From NCBI GenBank assembly GCA_964573855.1, contig CAZNKO010000040.1, positions 1 through 7,804 on the forward strand: a stretch of 7,804 nt of DNA. The letters are read 5' to 3'. The notes below the pieces were generated by a model. It saw only the letters and a list, made by a program, of their open reading frames with translations. It was not told the DNA's origin and made no database searches. The translations under genes were made by a program, and so were the position numbers. Source of the stretch: CAZNKO01 sp964573855 (lineage in GTDB: Bacteria > Patescibacteriota > Patescibacteriia > UBA9934 > GWF2-40-263). Below, piece after piece: positions 1-7,261 of the stretch. Position 1 is the stretch's first letter; every line of letters begins with the position of its first letter.

Positions 1-1678
1 CATCAAAGCGGACAAAGTACGTGCCGCTATCCCGCACCTCGAAATCTCCGGTGCTATCCAGATCAAAGATGATGTTCGTGGCTGTGTTGTTTTGGATGTC
101 CAAGACGCCATTCGGGGCGGCCGTCCCGATTCCCACATCGCCGTCATCCATGATGACGAAGGGACTGGTGTCGCCGGAGACGTCATCCACGCGGAAGGAA
201 ATGCTTCCCGCGGCTCCCTGATTTAAAATATAGGCCACGTCGCCTATGGAGGCCGTGTCGTTTTGCTGGAGGCTCACGAGCGCGCTTGTGCCCGTGCCGG
301 TAAAGTTGTTCGTGACGTCATCGGCCTGCGTGATGGAAAGCACGCTCGCGGTGCGCGCGCCGCCTGTCAATGTTGGGGTGATCGAGAAGGCAGCCGTGTT
401 GAGTGGGGCGTAGGTGACGCTCCTGGTGTCATCAAACGTGACGTACGCCGTCCCAGCATCCTGCACCACGAAATCCCCGGTGCCGGCAAGGTTCGTGATG
501 ATGTTCCCTGATCCGCTGTTGGTGATCGTGTACGCAGGGTTGTCTGTGGCGTCGAGGGTATACGTGTACGCGCCCGTGTCGCTGAATGTCACGAAAGCCA
601 CGCTGCTATCGGAGACGGTGAAGTCGCCGGTGCTGGTCAGGTTGAAATTGATATCGTTTGTTCCCTCGTTGGTAACGAGAAACTGCGGATTCGTCGTCGC
701 TTCAAGCGAGATCGCCACTGTTCCTCCATCATTGACATTAAAGACGGGGTTTCCGTCATTTCGAATCTGAAAATCTCCCGTGCCGGAAAGGTTGATATAA
801 GAATCCGCGCTCCCGCCGTGAGTCACGGCGAAGATCCCGAGCCCGGCGGTTGTAATCGCAACATCATCACCAGATGCCGGAGTTAAATTGATGTTCCCGC
901 TTGTCGTGGTCTGCAGGGTGAGATTATTGGCGGTCGTTCCAATGGTCAGCGTCTCGCCCGAGCTTTGAGAAATACTCCCATTCGCGTATGTCGTCGACGC
1001 GCCAGCGATGAAGGACCCGTCGGTATACACGTTCCCTTCAATACCGGCAGCGCCAGCCACAAAGAGGTTGTTAGCCGCGAGAGAGAAACCTGCATTCGAC
1101 AGCGTCTCGGCTATATCTCCGCCGACAATCACCGCGGCACTGTCTTCGTATGTCCCATTTGTCCCTGCGATCCAAAGACGAAGATCGGTCGAGTTATATC
1201 CGTCGAGTGTGTCCGCGGCCAAAGCATAGGGAGCGGCCACGACACGTTTGCGTGGGGTCAAGGTTTCAGATCCAATGCGCACTTCGAGATAGACAGCGGC
1301 ATTATCGGCAAAAACCGTATCAGCGATCGCTACATAGGCCGGAGTCGCCCCGGTGTCGCCCAAATTTTCGGAAAAGAGGCCGTCGGTGAGCGTCACGGTG
1401 CGAGAACTTGGGGTTCCACAGGTCCCTCCACTCGCCCAAAGACAGGAGCCAACGGTCGGATCATTATAGAAAAGGAAAATCATGGAGAGGGACGCATCGG
1501 AAACGGGAACACTGTTCGTGTTCAAAATGCGGCCTTGGTAGGCAATAATGTTCGGCGGATCCACGACCGCTTGGACCATCGAAGTCGACCAAAACCACAT
1601 CGCCACAAGCACCATCAACCAACCGGCTTGGATGATCAGCCGTTTGGCGAAGGATGAATTGTGTGGCATGGTCTTCAT
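1..1678 (-). CDS. Gene D: secreted tail-fibre/adhesin-like repeat protein, 3' end beyond window (partial)
   Basis: This frame is open without a stop from ATG 1678 to the window edge: 559 codons are present and the C-terminus is missing. Residues 1-37 are a signal peptide (basic K12-R13, a hydrophobic run at 14-30, cleavage near VQA-37). Residues about 43-155 match a common exported N-terminal module: PNIIAYQGRIL, then a TVTLTDGLFSENLG stretch, AVYLEVRIG, and LTPRKRVVAAPYALAA. Next come Ser/Thr/Gly/Asn-rich beta repeats, including TGDF repeats at about 300-450 and again near 545, and a GIGT motif (VGIGTAAPNGVLDI, about 513-526). In known families this motif occurs in tail-fibre-like proteins that often end in a peptidase S74 (endosialidase chaperone) domain; that end is not visible here. 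ATG 1678 overlaps the stop of gene C as ATGA; a second in-frame ATG lies at 1669. No strong Shine-Dalgarno is seen, so coupling to gene C is likely. An exported surface fibre or adhesin is inferred. Confidence 0.85.
   Translation of the reverse strand, partial: MKTMPHNSSFAKRLIIQAGWLMVLVAMWFWSTSMVQAVVDPPNIIAYQGRILNTNSVPVSDASLSMIFLFYNDPTVGSCLWASGGTCGTPSSRTVTLTDGLFSENLGDTGATPAYVAIADTVFADNAAVYLEVRIGSETLTPRKRVVAAPYALAADTLDGYNSTDLRLWIAGTNGTYEDSAAVIVGGDIAETLSNAGFSLAANNLFVAGAAGIEGNVYTDGSFIAGASTTYANGSISQSSGETLTIGTTANNLTLQTTTSGNINLTPASGDDVAITTAGLGIFAVTHGGSADSYINLSGTGDFQIRNDGNPVFNVNDGGTVAISLEATTNPQFLVTNEGTNDINFNLTSTGDFTVSDSSVAFVTFSDTGAYTYTLDATDNPAYTITNSGSGNIITNLAGTGDFVVQDAGTAYVTFDDTRSVTYAPLNTAAFSITPTLTGGARTASVLSITQADDVTNNFTGTGTSALVSLQQNDTASIGDVAYILNQGAAGSISFRVDDVSGDTSPFVIMDDGDVGIGTAAPNGVLDIQNNTATNIIFDLDSTGDFEVRDSGTYFVRFD
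332..781 (-). repeat. Three tandem 150-bp (50-residue) coding repeats in gene D
   Basis: Three units start at T-G-D-F: 781-632, 631-482 and 481-332. The aspartate codons of the three TGDF motifs begin at 775, 625 and 475, which is an exact 150-bp period with no insertion. Shared pattern: TGDFxVxDxG, V/FxFxDxG, then LDATxNPxYxITNxG, then NIxxNLxG. Units 1 and 2 align over their full length; unit 3 matches best in its first ~20 residues and then diverges. A further TGDFEVRDSG copy has its aspartate codon at 46, which is 429 bp on and off the 150-bp period. The DNA has diverged more than the protein, so this is an old, selected repeat. Likely repeated beta units of a fibre. Confidence 0.8.
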
Positions 1679-4600
1679 GTTTTTTGTTCTGGCTCTGATG
1701 ACGATTCCAGAGCGACTTTTTCCGTAAACTCGGATACTCCCTGCCTCTCGGTGTAATCAATCGGCCGGATCGTGACCTGCCGGAAGCCGGACTTTTCAAA
1801 TACCGCAAAGTATTCGTTTGGACCGAGGAGGAACGTGTAGCGGCCCTTGCTGTCGGAAATCGCGGTCTCGAGGAGCTTGTTGTACTTCGGCTCGAACACG
1901 CGCGCGACGGCGTTGGCAAGCGGACGGCCCGTTTGTTTGTCGTAGACAATCCCCCAGCTCTTCGGTTTCTTCGCGGCCGCGAGACGACGAATAAGAAGGA
2001 ACACCACGATCTGCACCCCGACCAATCCCCAGGCGAGCGCGCTTGGGAAAATAACCGCGACCACGAGAGAAATGATGATGCCGCTCATCGCGACCACGTT
2101 CTGCACGAGCCGCAAATAATGGAGGCGCTGGACGCGTGCCGGAGCTTGGGAGGCGACACTTTGGAGCGGATCCATGGGGATGTTCGCGGTAATGACCGCG
2201 TCCTTTTCGCTCACGGTGAGTGGCTCCCCGTGATACACGTCGAGATACATCTTGTCGTCCTTCACCTCCTTCAAATATTCGGACGGGAAGACGAACCCGG
2301 GTTTCATCGCGATCATGCGGTAACGCCCGGGCTGGACCAGGAAGAAGTACCGGCCGCCTTTGTCCGTCACACGACTTGCGACCAGTCGTCCGACCGTTGC
2401 CTGACCTGTGTCCGTGTCGGGCAAACGATAGAGGCGCACGGTGGCCAAATCCACCGGAGCTTTCGTGATGGCGTGATACACGATCCCGAATCCGCGCCGC
2501 TTCCGGCGGGCGAAGAAAAGGAACGGAACGCTCAAGAGATATTGAAGGAACGAAAGGAGCTGAAAGGACGAGGCGAGCACCGCGACGCTGAACCCGGTCG
2601 CAACCGCAATGACGGGTACGGTCACTTTCGCCGCGGTCTGAACTTGCGGAATCTCGCGAACGACTTCGAGGGTCTCTGTGATCTGTTCGACAACCACTTG
2701 GGCCTGTTCCTGCACGGCTTCCGGGATCGGGAGAACGATCGGCGGAGGAGGAACCGAGAGACGAATCGCGGGATTGACGATGTGATCAGGAACGTCCCCA
2801 ACTTGGGTTTCCCCATCTTCATACCCGCTCTTCTCTACTCGAACGGCGTAGCCTCCCGCAGGGACATACCACGCGAAGGTTCCTTCGGAGGTCGTTGACG
2901 TTGGGTTGAATTGCCCAAACGGCGATCCATCCCAGACCTGTCCGTCTTGGACCAACGTCACGCGTACCGTGGCAATCGCTTGGCGGACTCCCCCTTCGAG
3001 AATCTCGTACACCTGCCCATCCGGTTGAACATTGGCGACAAAGTCCAATGTCTGCGACAAATCATTCGGATAGAAGATGCTGATCGCCATCACATACCGC
3101 GACGGAATGGGCGGCGTGATGATGTCCGCGCTGTAGCCGGTCGCGGGCTCTTGGTCCGGCGCCATGGCAAAGGTCTCGGGGCCGAGAACGAGCTGAACAC
3201 GATCCGGAGCGCGAGACAGGTGTTCGGCCGAAAGCCGCGCGTGGAGCGGGCGGGCGGAGAGCAGGTTGACGTCTCCACTCGCGTTTGGGACGAGAGAGAT
3301 CGTCCGGCTGGCGACGAGGAACGCCACGTCGGTTCCTGGGACAAGCATGGTTTCCGGAACCGTTGTTTCCGGCACTTCCTCCACCGGACAGTCGGAAGGG
3401 CACAGAAGCGGCGTCTCTCCCGCATCACAAACCGCATTTCCGCACGTGGGGGGTGCGGCGCAGTCGGCTGGACAGGAATTCACGCTCTCGGGCGCCACGC
3501 ACTGGCCATCCCCGCACACTTGCTGTTCCGCGCCCGGCGGAGGCGGGGGCGGCACCGGTTCCGGCTCCGGCTCCGGAGGGGGCGGCTCTGTTTCTGGAGC
3601 GCTCGGGGTACCCGACCCGAGCGCCCCAGAAGAAAACTGCCCCTTCTGGTCGAATGCATAAGCGCCGTAATAATAGGTCACGGCATTCGTCAATCCGGTA
3701 TGCACGAAGGACGTGCCAAGACTGCTATAGACGACCGTGCAACCCGTTGTGTCCGTCGGCCCGGAGGGAAATTCATCTGTGCAGGCGAGAATTCTCACCC
3801 CAGCCAGATCCGCGTCTGGCGGATTCGACCACGTCAATGTGTTCAACTTATTCCCAGGGGCCACCGTGAAACCAATCACGTTTGCCGGAGGAAGGTTCGC
3901 GACCGTCGTGAACGTGAAGTCGCCTGATACAGCCTCATTCGAAAACGCATCCGTGGAGCGCACACGGAAGTGATAGGTCGTCGCATCCGCGAGACCCGTC
4001 ACAAGCATGGAGTGACCGGTCGCCAGCGATCCGTCCGTCACGGTCGAGCCGTAGTTCGTTGTGAGTCCGTAATTCACGCCGCTCGTCGCATCCTCATCCG
4101 TGGTCCAAATGATCCTGGCGCTTGTCTCGGTGATGTCCACAGCCGCGATATCGGAGAGAACCGGCGGCGTGAAGTCTGGCGTCGTGAACGTAAAGTCGCC
4201 GGAGGATCCTGTGTTCCCGCTCGGGTCCGACGAACGCACGCGGAAGTGATAAGTCTTCCCTGCGGTGAGCCCAGTCAACGAGACGGAATGGTTCGAAACG
4301 AATGTCCCATCGCTGGCAGTCGATCCATAGGACCCCGTCAATCCATAGTCCACCTTGCTGTCCGCCGTCTCATCGGTGTCCCAAGAGATCGTGGCGGATG
4401 TCTCCGTAATGCCCGAGACGACCACGTTGCTGATCACCGGGGGAGTTACATCGCCCGGCGACGGGGGCGGCGCAGGCGGCTGCGGACTTGCCTGTCCGAC
4501 CACGGTGGCGGACACGGAGACGGAGTCATCCCCCCCAATCGGCAGAGCGATGGATCCGGAATCGCCGAAGGTGCCGGCCACGGACACGTAATACGTGCCG

Positions 4601-5079
4601 ACACCCGATGGATTCGTCGCGCGATTGGCGCCGGTTCCGGAGGCCGTCGCGTTCGTCCCGATCTCAACCGTCACAACGCTCGTCGCAGCAATGGTCGTGC
4701 CGGCACAGAGGGTAAAGGTGATCGTATCCGAGGCGATGCCAACGGAAACTTGTGCGGCCGGACAAGCCGCGCTCGAGGTCGTCAAGTCAACGCCATCATC
4801 GGCGATATCCACGTCGTCTTCGGTCAGACTCGACGTGTCGAACGCGGTTTCAAACCCGACCGTCATCGTCAAACCAGCCGTCGCGCCTGTTGGAGTTGTA
4901 AAGGTCACGGTGTGGTTGGCCGCCTGCCCGGCCTGCAAAGTGGTCGGCCGGTCATTGGCCGACGTCACGGTTGCCGCCCGGACTGGAACAGCCGCACTGA
5001 TCGCTGTGAGCATCACCGCGACCAGGGCAGATTTCCAGAAATCATGGGAAAGGGATCGGCACACACGGATCGTGGTCAC
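1675..5079 (-). CDS. Gene C: large modular surface protein, FnIII-like, cysteine modules, carboxypeptidase-regulatory-like domains and membrane helices
   Basis: GTG 5079 is chosen over an in-frame ATG at 5157. It overlaps the stop of gene B as GTGA and places a normal signal peptide at residues 1-35 (basic start, SALVAVMLTAISAAVPVRA, cut before ATV). The product is 1134 aa. Order: a beta-rich domain (about 36-195); a Pro linker; three fibronectin-III-like domains (about 210-300, 302-392, 394-487), the first two with TPPV, ITETSA and TTYHFRVRS-type strands; a Pro/Glu linker (about 493-518); two cysteine modules of the form CGDGxC...CPxDC (about 521-565); a carboxypeptidase-regulatory-like beta domain (about 695-760, ending YAVRVEKSGYEDG); a hydrophobic stretch (about 819-855) followed by RRKRR; a second such domain (about 862-935); two membrane helices (about 994-1029) followed by KKPK; and a third such domain (about 1042-1110). 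No enzyme motif is seen. A membrane-held adhesion or scaffold protein is inferred. The domain types are fairly secure, the function is not. Confidence 0.88.
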   Translation of the reverse strand: MTTIRVCRSLSHDFWKSALVAVMLTAISAAVPVRAATVTSANDRPTTLQAGQAANHTVTFTTPTGATAGLTMTVGFETAFDTSSLTEDDVDIADDGVDLTTSSAACPAAQVSVGIASDTITFTLCAGTTIAATSVVTVEIGTNATASGTGANRATNPSGVGTYYVSVAGTFGDSGSIALPIGGDDSVSVSATVVGQASPQPPAPPPSPGDVTPPVISNVVVSGITETSATISWDTDETADSKVDYGLTGSYGSTASDGTFVSNHSVSLTGLTAGKTYHFRVRSSDPSGNTGSSGDFTFTTPDFTPPVLSDIAAVDITETSARIIWTTDEDATSGVNYGLTTNYGSTVTDGSLATGHSMLVTGLADATTYHFRVRSTDAFSNEAVSGDFTFTTVANLPPANVIGFTVAPGNKLNTLTWSNPPDADLAGVRILACTDEFPSGPTDTTGCTVVYSSLGTSFVHTGLTNAVTYYYGAYAFDQKGQFSSGALGSGTPSAPETEPPPPEPEPEPVPPPPPPGAEQQVCGDGQCVAPESVNSCPADCAAPPTCGNAVCDAGETPLLCPSDCPVEEVPETTVPETMLVPGTDVAFLVASRTISLVPNASGDVNLLSARPLHARLSAEHLSRAPDRVQLVLGPETFAMAPDQEPATGYSADIITPPIPSRYVMAISIFYPNDLSQTLDFVANVQPDGQVYEILEGGVRQAIATVRVTLVQDGQVWDGSPFGQFNPTSTTSEGTFAWYVPAGGYAVRVEKSGYEDGETQVGDVPDHIVNPAIRLSVPPPPIVLPIPEAVQEQAQVVVEQITETLEVVREIPQVQTAAKVTVPVIAVATGFSVAVLASSFQLLSFLQYLLSVPFLFFARRKRRGFGIVYHAITKAPVDLATVRLYRLPDTDTGQATVGRLVASRVTDKGGRYFFLVQPGRYRMIAMKPGFVFPSEYLKEVKDDKMYLDVYHGEPLTVSEKDAVITANIPMDPLQSVASQAPARVQRLHYLRLVQNVVAMSGIIISLVVAVIFPSALAWGLVGVQIVVFLLIRRLAAAKKPKSWGIVYDKQTGRPLANAVARVFEPKYNKLLETAISDSKGRYTFLLGPNEYFAVFEKSGFRQVTIRPIDYTERQGVSEFTEKVALESSSEPEQKT

Positions 5080-6020
5080 AATGAACGACGACGCATGAGC
5101 CGCGGCACGATGACCGCGACCAAAATCATTGCCGTGAACACCAGCAGGCTCTGCCATGGGATGAACCAGAAACGGAATTGGCCTGTCAGCGCCGCCCCCC
5201 CACCGTAATCAACGGCGAGCGTCGCCGTCATGGGCCCAAGAGCAAATGAGCGACCCTGTTGCGCCACCCGTTCCACCCATCCTCGGCTTTCGCCTTCTCC
5301 AAACATTCCTTGAAAGGTGCGCGTCGTCCCGGGCAAGACGCGTCCCCCGTCCGGATTCGCGTTTGCCGCCGTCACCACGCGGCCAAAGAAGTCCTTCACC
5401 GTCACAAAACCACTCGGCAGGACATGCACGTTGCCTTGATTTTGGATGCGATACGTAAACGGGCCTTGCAGAGTCGACGTCACACGGCCCTGTTGCGGAG
5501 ATTGAAAATCAAGAAGCGCGGCCTCACGAACCGTTTCTCCCTCGATGGTGACAAACAGCAAAACGGCCACGGATGCCTGAACGGACGCCCCATTGGCCGC
5601 GACCACTTCTGACGGCGCATCGGACACGAGAACGGCTCCGTAGAAGCCGCCGGATGCGGCATCCGGAGGAATCGAGAGCGAAAACGGCACCTCCGCCTTT
5701 GAACGTGCGGGGATCGTGAGAGAACGAGAGGAAAAACGAATCCATTCCGGAACACCGGAATGATCCTGATCGTAAGGAATAAACTGCGGCGCGCCGGAAT
5801 CATCCCGGGCCGTGAACTTCATTGCCTGGAAGTAATACACCTGATCCTGTGGATCAGGGTTGATGACCTGAATCGAAGCCGAAATGGTCTCTCCCCGCGA
5901 GACGGAAATTTCAAGAGACGATGGAGAGACGGCTGCGGCATGAACAGCCGCCGGGCCGACGGCCCAGAAGACCAGAACCGTCATGATTGCGCTGATAAGC
6001 CACCGTGACATATCGTTCAA
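5076..6020 (-). CDS. Gene B: exported Ig-like protein, DUF916/WxL-interacting-protein-like, C-terminal membrane anchor
   Basis: 314 aa. Residues 1-28 form a signal peptide (LISAIMTVLVFWAVGPAAVHA, cut near VHA-28). The mature start AVSPSSLEISVSRGETISASIQV and the later EWIRFSSRSLTIPARSKAEVPFSLSIP and SGGFYGAVLVSD segments follow the pattern of DUF916-type proteins: an N-terminal beta-sandwich, then a Gly-Gly-hydrophobic-Gly-Ala strand. A second beta domain (about 170-280) precedes a membrane helix at about 289-307 and a short basic tail (RLMRRRSL), so the body should sit outside the membrane. Family members in Gram-positives help hold WxL surface proteins on the wall; no WxL partner is recognised here, so the role is inferred. 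TTG 6020 overlaps the gene A stop as TTGA; ATG 6011 (three residues later) is nearly as good, since both keep the signal peptide. No strong Shine-Dalgarno is seen for either. Confidence 0.87.
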   Translation of the reverse strand: MNDMSRWLISAIMTVLVFWAVGPAAVHAAAVSPSSLEISVSRGETISASIQVINPDPQDQVYYFQAMKFTARDDSGAPQFIPYDQDHSGVPEWIRFSSRSLTIPARSKAEVPFSLSIPPDAASGGFYGAVLVSDAPSEVVAANGASVQASVAVLLFVTIEGETVREAALLDFQSPQQGRVTSTLQGPFTYRIQNQGNVHVLPSGFVTVKDFFGRVVTAANANPDGGRVLPGTTRTFQGMFGEGESRGWVERVAQQGRSFALGPMTATLAVDYGGGAALTGQFRFWFIPWQSLLVFTAMILVAVIVPRLMRRRSL

Positions 6021-6928
6021 AAATTTCCGGAAAGAATAAACGACAGCGTATGGGAATAGGTGCCCTCCCCTGCCGGCTCTACGGATGTTTTCGATCCCTT
6101 CAGCGTGAGAAAATTTCGTCGCTCAAAGCCGCCTTGCGATTCGTCTGCGAGATCCTGCGGGGTCGTGGTGAATCCAGTGTCTTGAGTATCAAAGGTCGAA
6201 TTGGACAAAGAGGTGTCCGAGGATCGCCCGCCATATTCCTCAGAACCGGCCGTCACGGCCCCATCACTCACATCGTTGACGTCGAGGCCGCCGAAACGGA
6301 GATTGCCGTCATCAAACACCTGCACGACATAGCCATTTTGATTATCCACGGTCGCATTAAAGCCGATGACCGCGGTCGCGACCGCAGAGGTGGTGAACTC
6401 CCCCATGGCGACTGACGCGCCGGACAGGCGGTAGACAAAATCATTGGTGCCATCAATGGCGGGCGCGGTCCCGCCGTTTTTGAGTTCATCAACCGTGATG
6501 GTGCTTCCGCCAATGGATGTAATTTGTCCGACGGCCGAAATCTGTGATGCTCCTTTGTCCTGGATGAGAGCAATAAAATCACCGACGGAAAATCCGGCGG
6601 TGCTTGCAACAGTGATCGTCGTGCTTGAGAGACTTGATGCGGTTGTGGAGGTGCTTGTTTGTCCGAAAACTTCGAACGAGACAACCTGATCGTAAACCCC
6701 CTGACGATAACCAGCGCGAAGATCGTAAGTTGTGCTCGTAGAGCCGCCGATCCCTGTATTTCCAATCGTGTCGCGCAGACCATAAGTAGCGGATGAGGAG
6801 GTATCCGATCCGCCTGTGCTGATGGTGTCCCAGTCGATTCGATAATTGGTCGAAGACATTGCGGCCGACGCAATATTCGACCATATAAAAAACCCCACAA
6901 GGACGATGGTCAGAGTTGTTGGGTACAT
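6017..6928 (-). CDS. Gene A: secreted repeat protein, first gene of the surface operon
   Basis: 303 aa. Residues 1-22 are a signal peptide (TLTIVLVGFFIWSNIASA). Residues 26-77 hold three short repeats anchored on NYRIDWDTISTGG, TYGLRDTIGNTGIGG and TYDLRAGYRQG, with tyrosines at 29, 49 and 68. This kind of repeat is, to my knowledge, common at the start of exported proteins in Patescibacteria. Residues about 102-148 (TTITVASTAGFSVGDFIAL, then GGSTITVDE) look like a small beta module of the kind found in tail and surface proteins. The C-terminus (YSHTLSFILSGNF) is a beta strand ending in Phe, with no membrane anchor or sorting signal. ATG 6928 lies about 12 nt after the predicted transcription start; AGG and AAGG elements sit in that short leader. 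No enzymatic motif is present. Secretion is well supported, function unknown. Confidence 0.87.
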   Translation of the reverse strand: MYPTTLTIVLVGFFIWSNIASAAMSSTNYRIDWDTISTGGSDTSSSATYGLRDTIGNTGIGGSTSTTYDLRAGYRQGVYDQVVSFEVFGQTSTSTTASSLSSTTITVASTAGFSVGDFIALIQDKGASQISAVGQITSIGGSTITVDELKNGGTAPAIDGTNDFVYRLSGASVAMGEFTTSAVATAVIGFNATVDNQNGYVVQVFDDGNLRFGGLDVNDVSDGAVTAGSEEYGGRSSDTSLSNSTFDTQDTGFTTTPQDLADESQGGFERRNFLTLKGSKTSVEPAGEGTYSHTLSFILSGNF

Positions 6929-6946
6929 ACACCTTGACCTGCATAC

Positions 6947-6975
6947 ATTTTACCATGAATACAAGAAGTCGTCAA
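6947..6975 (-). promoter_or_regulatory. Sigma-70-type promoter with extended -10 for the A-B-C-D operon
   Basis: On the minus strand TTGACG (-35, 6975-6970, 5 of 6 consensus) is followed by exactly 17 bp and TAAAAT (-10, 6952-6947, 5 of 6). TGG precedes the -10, giving an extended -10 (TGn). Transcription would start near A6940, leaving a leader of about 12 nt before ATG 6928. An A/T-rich stretch just upstream of the -35 could act as an UP element. This is the only strong promoter I see for the four genes, and it lies after the tRNA terminator, so the operon should be transcribed separately from the tRNA. Confidence 0.75.
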
Positions 6976-6986
6976 TCTATTTTTAT

Positions 6987-6998
6987 GCTAATATTAGC
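6987..6998. promoter_or_regulatory. Perfect 12-bp palindrome upstream of the operon promoter, possible operator
   Basis: GCTAATATTAGC is a perfect palindrome whose near end lies 11 bp upstream of the -35 box, in A/T-rich DNA. A dimeric regulator could bind here, in an activator-like position. No known regulator motif is matched, and AT-rich DNA makes short palindromes fairly frequent, so this is only a candidate. Confidence 0.3.
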
Positions 6999-7085
6999 CA
7001 AAAAATAAGGCTCTAAAACAAATTTTTTCGTTTCCTATATAAGGAAGCGCGTAATTTTATCCTCAATTAACCGTTTATCCACAGC

Positions 7086-7117
7086 AAAAAATAATTGTCT
7101 ACACTATTGTAGACAAT
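7086..7117 (-). terminator. Intrinsic terminator downstream of the tRNA
   Basis: On the minus strand a perfect 10-bp stem (ATTGTCTACA / TGTAGACAAT, arms 7117-7108 and 7103-7094) with a 4-nt loop (ATAG) is followed at once by TATTTTTT (7093-7086). It lies 33 bp after the CCA end of the tRNA and before the operon promoter. The stem is A/T-rich, so it may be modest in strength. The same inverted repeat, TCTACA-n4-TGTAGA, also looks like a dimer operator; the T-tract on one side favours terminator. Confidence 0.7.
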
Positions 7118-7150
7118 CATCTAGATTTCATGTGAAACTATTTTCGATTT

Positions 7151-7226
7151 TGGTGGACCTGTGGGGATTCGAACCCCAGACCTTCGCAATGCGAATGCGA
7201 CGCTCTACCAACTGAGCTACAGGCCC
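7151..7226 (-). tRNA. tRNA-Ala (anticodon CGC)
   Basis: A full 76-nt cloverleaf reads on the minus strand. The acceptor stem is GGGCCTG with CAGGTCC, including G3-U70, the main alanine identity element. D arm GCTC-AGTTGGTA-GAGC, anticodon stem TCGCA/TGCGA with loop TTCGCAT (anticodon CGC at 7193-7191), variable loop AGGTC, T arm TGGGG-TTCGAAT-CCCCA, discriminator A, and an encoded CCA (7153-7151). It reads GCG alanine codons. The gene starts 35 bp after the GIY-YIG stop codon, so the two may share a transcript. A TAAAAT hexamer at 7264-7259 could be its own -10, but no matching -35 is visible. Confidence 0.97.
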
Positions 7227-7261
7227 GAAATGCCGAGCGAAATGTTAATGACGAAGTCATT

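Noticed and set aside
1464..1949. 161-codon minus-strand open frame across the C/D junction
   Set aside because: It lies out of frame with both genes C and D and has low-complexity Ser/Arg content with no family pattern.
5080..5157. ATG 5157 as the start of gene C
   Set aside because: It would add 26 residues before the signal peptide and overlap gene B by 82 bp. GTG 5079 gives a normal signal peptide and the same 4-bp overlap as the other junctions.
1933..5208. Three long plus-strand open frames (321, 338 and 412 codons) opposite gene C
   Set aside because: Their translations are Arg/Gly/His-rich with no domain, signal peptide or repeat. They are the usual antisense by-product of a G/C-rich gene; the minus strand has clear domains and matching overlaps.
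7032..7046. TTCCT-ATATA-AGGAA inverted repeat as a terminator or operator
   Set aside because: Only 5-bp arms in A/T-rich DNA and no T-tract after it on the minus strand; expected by chance.
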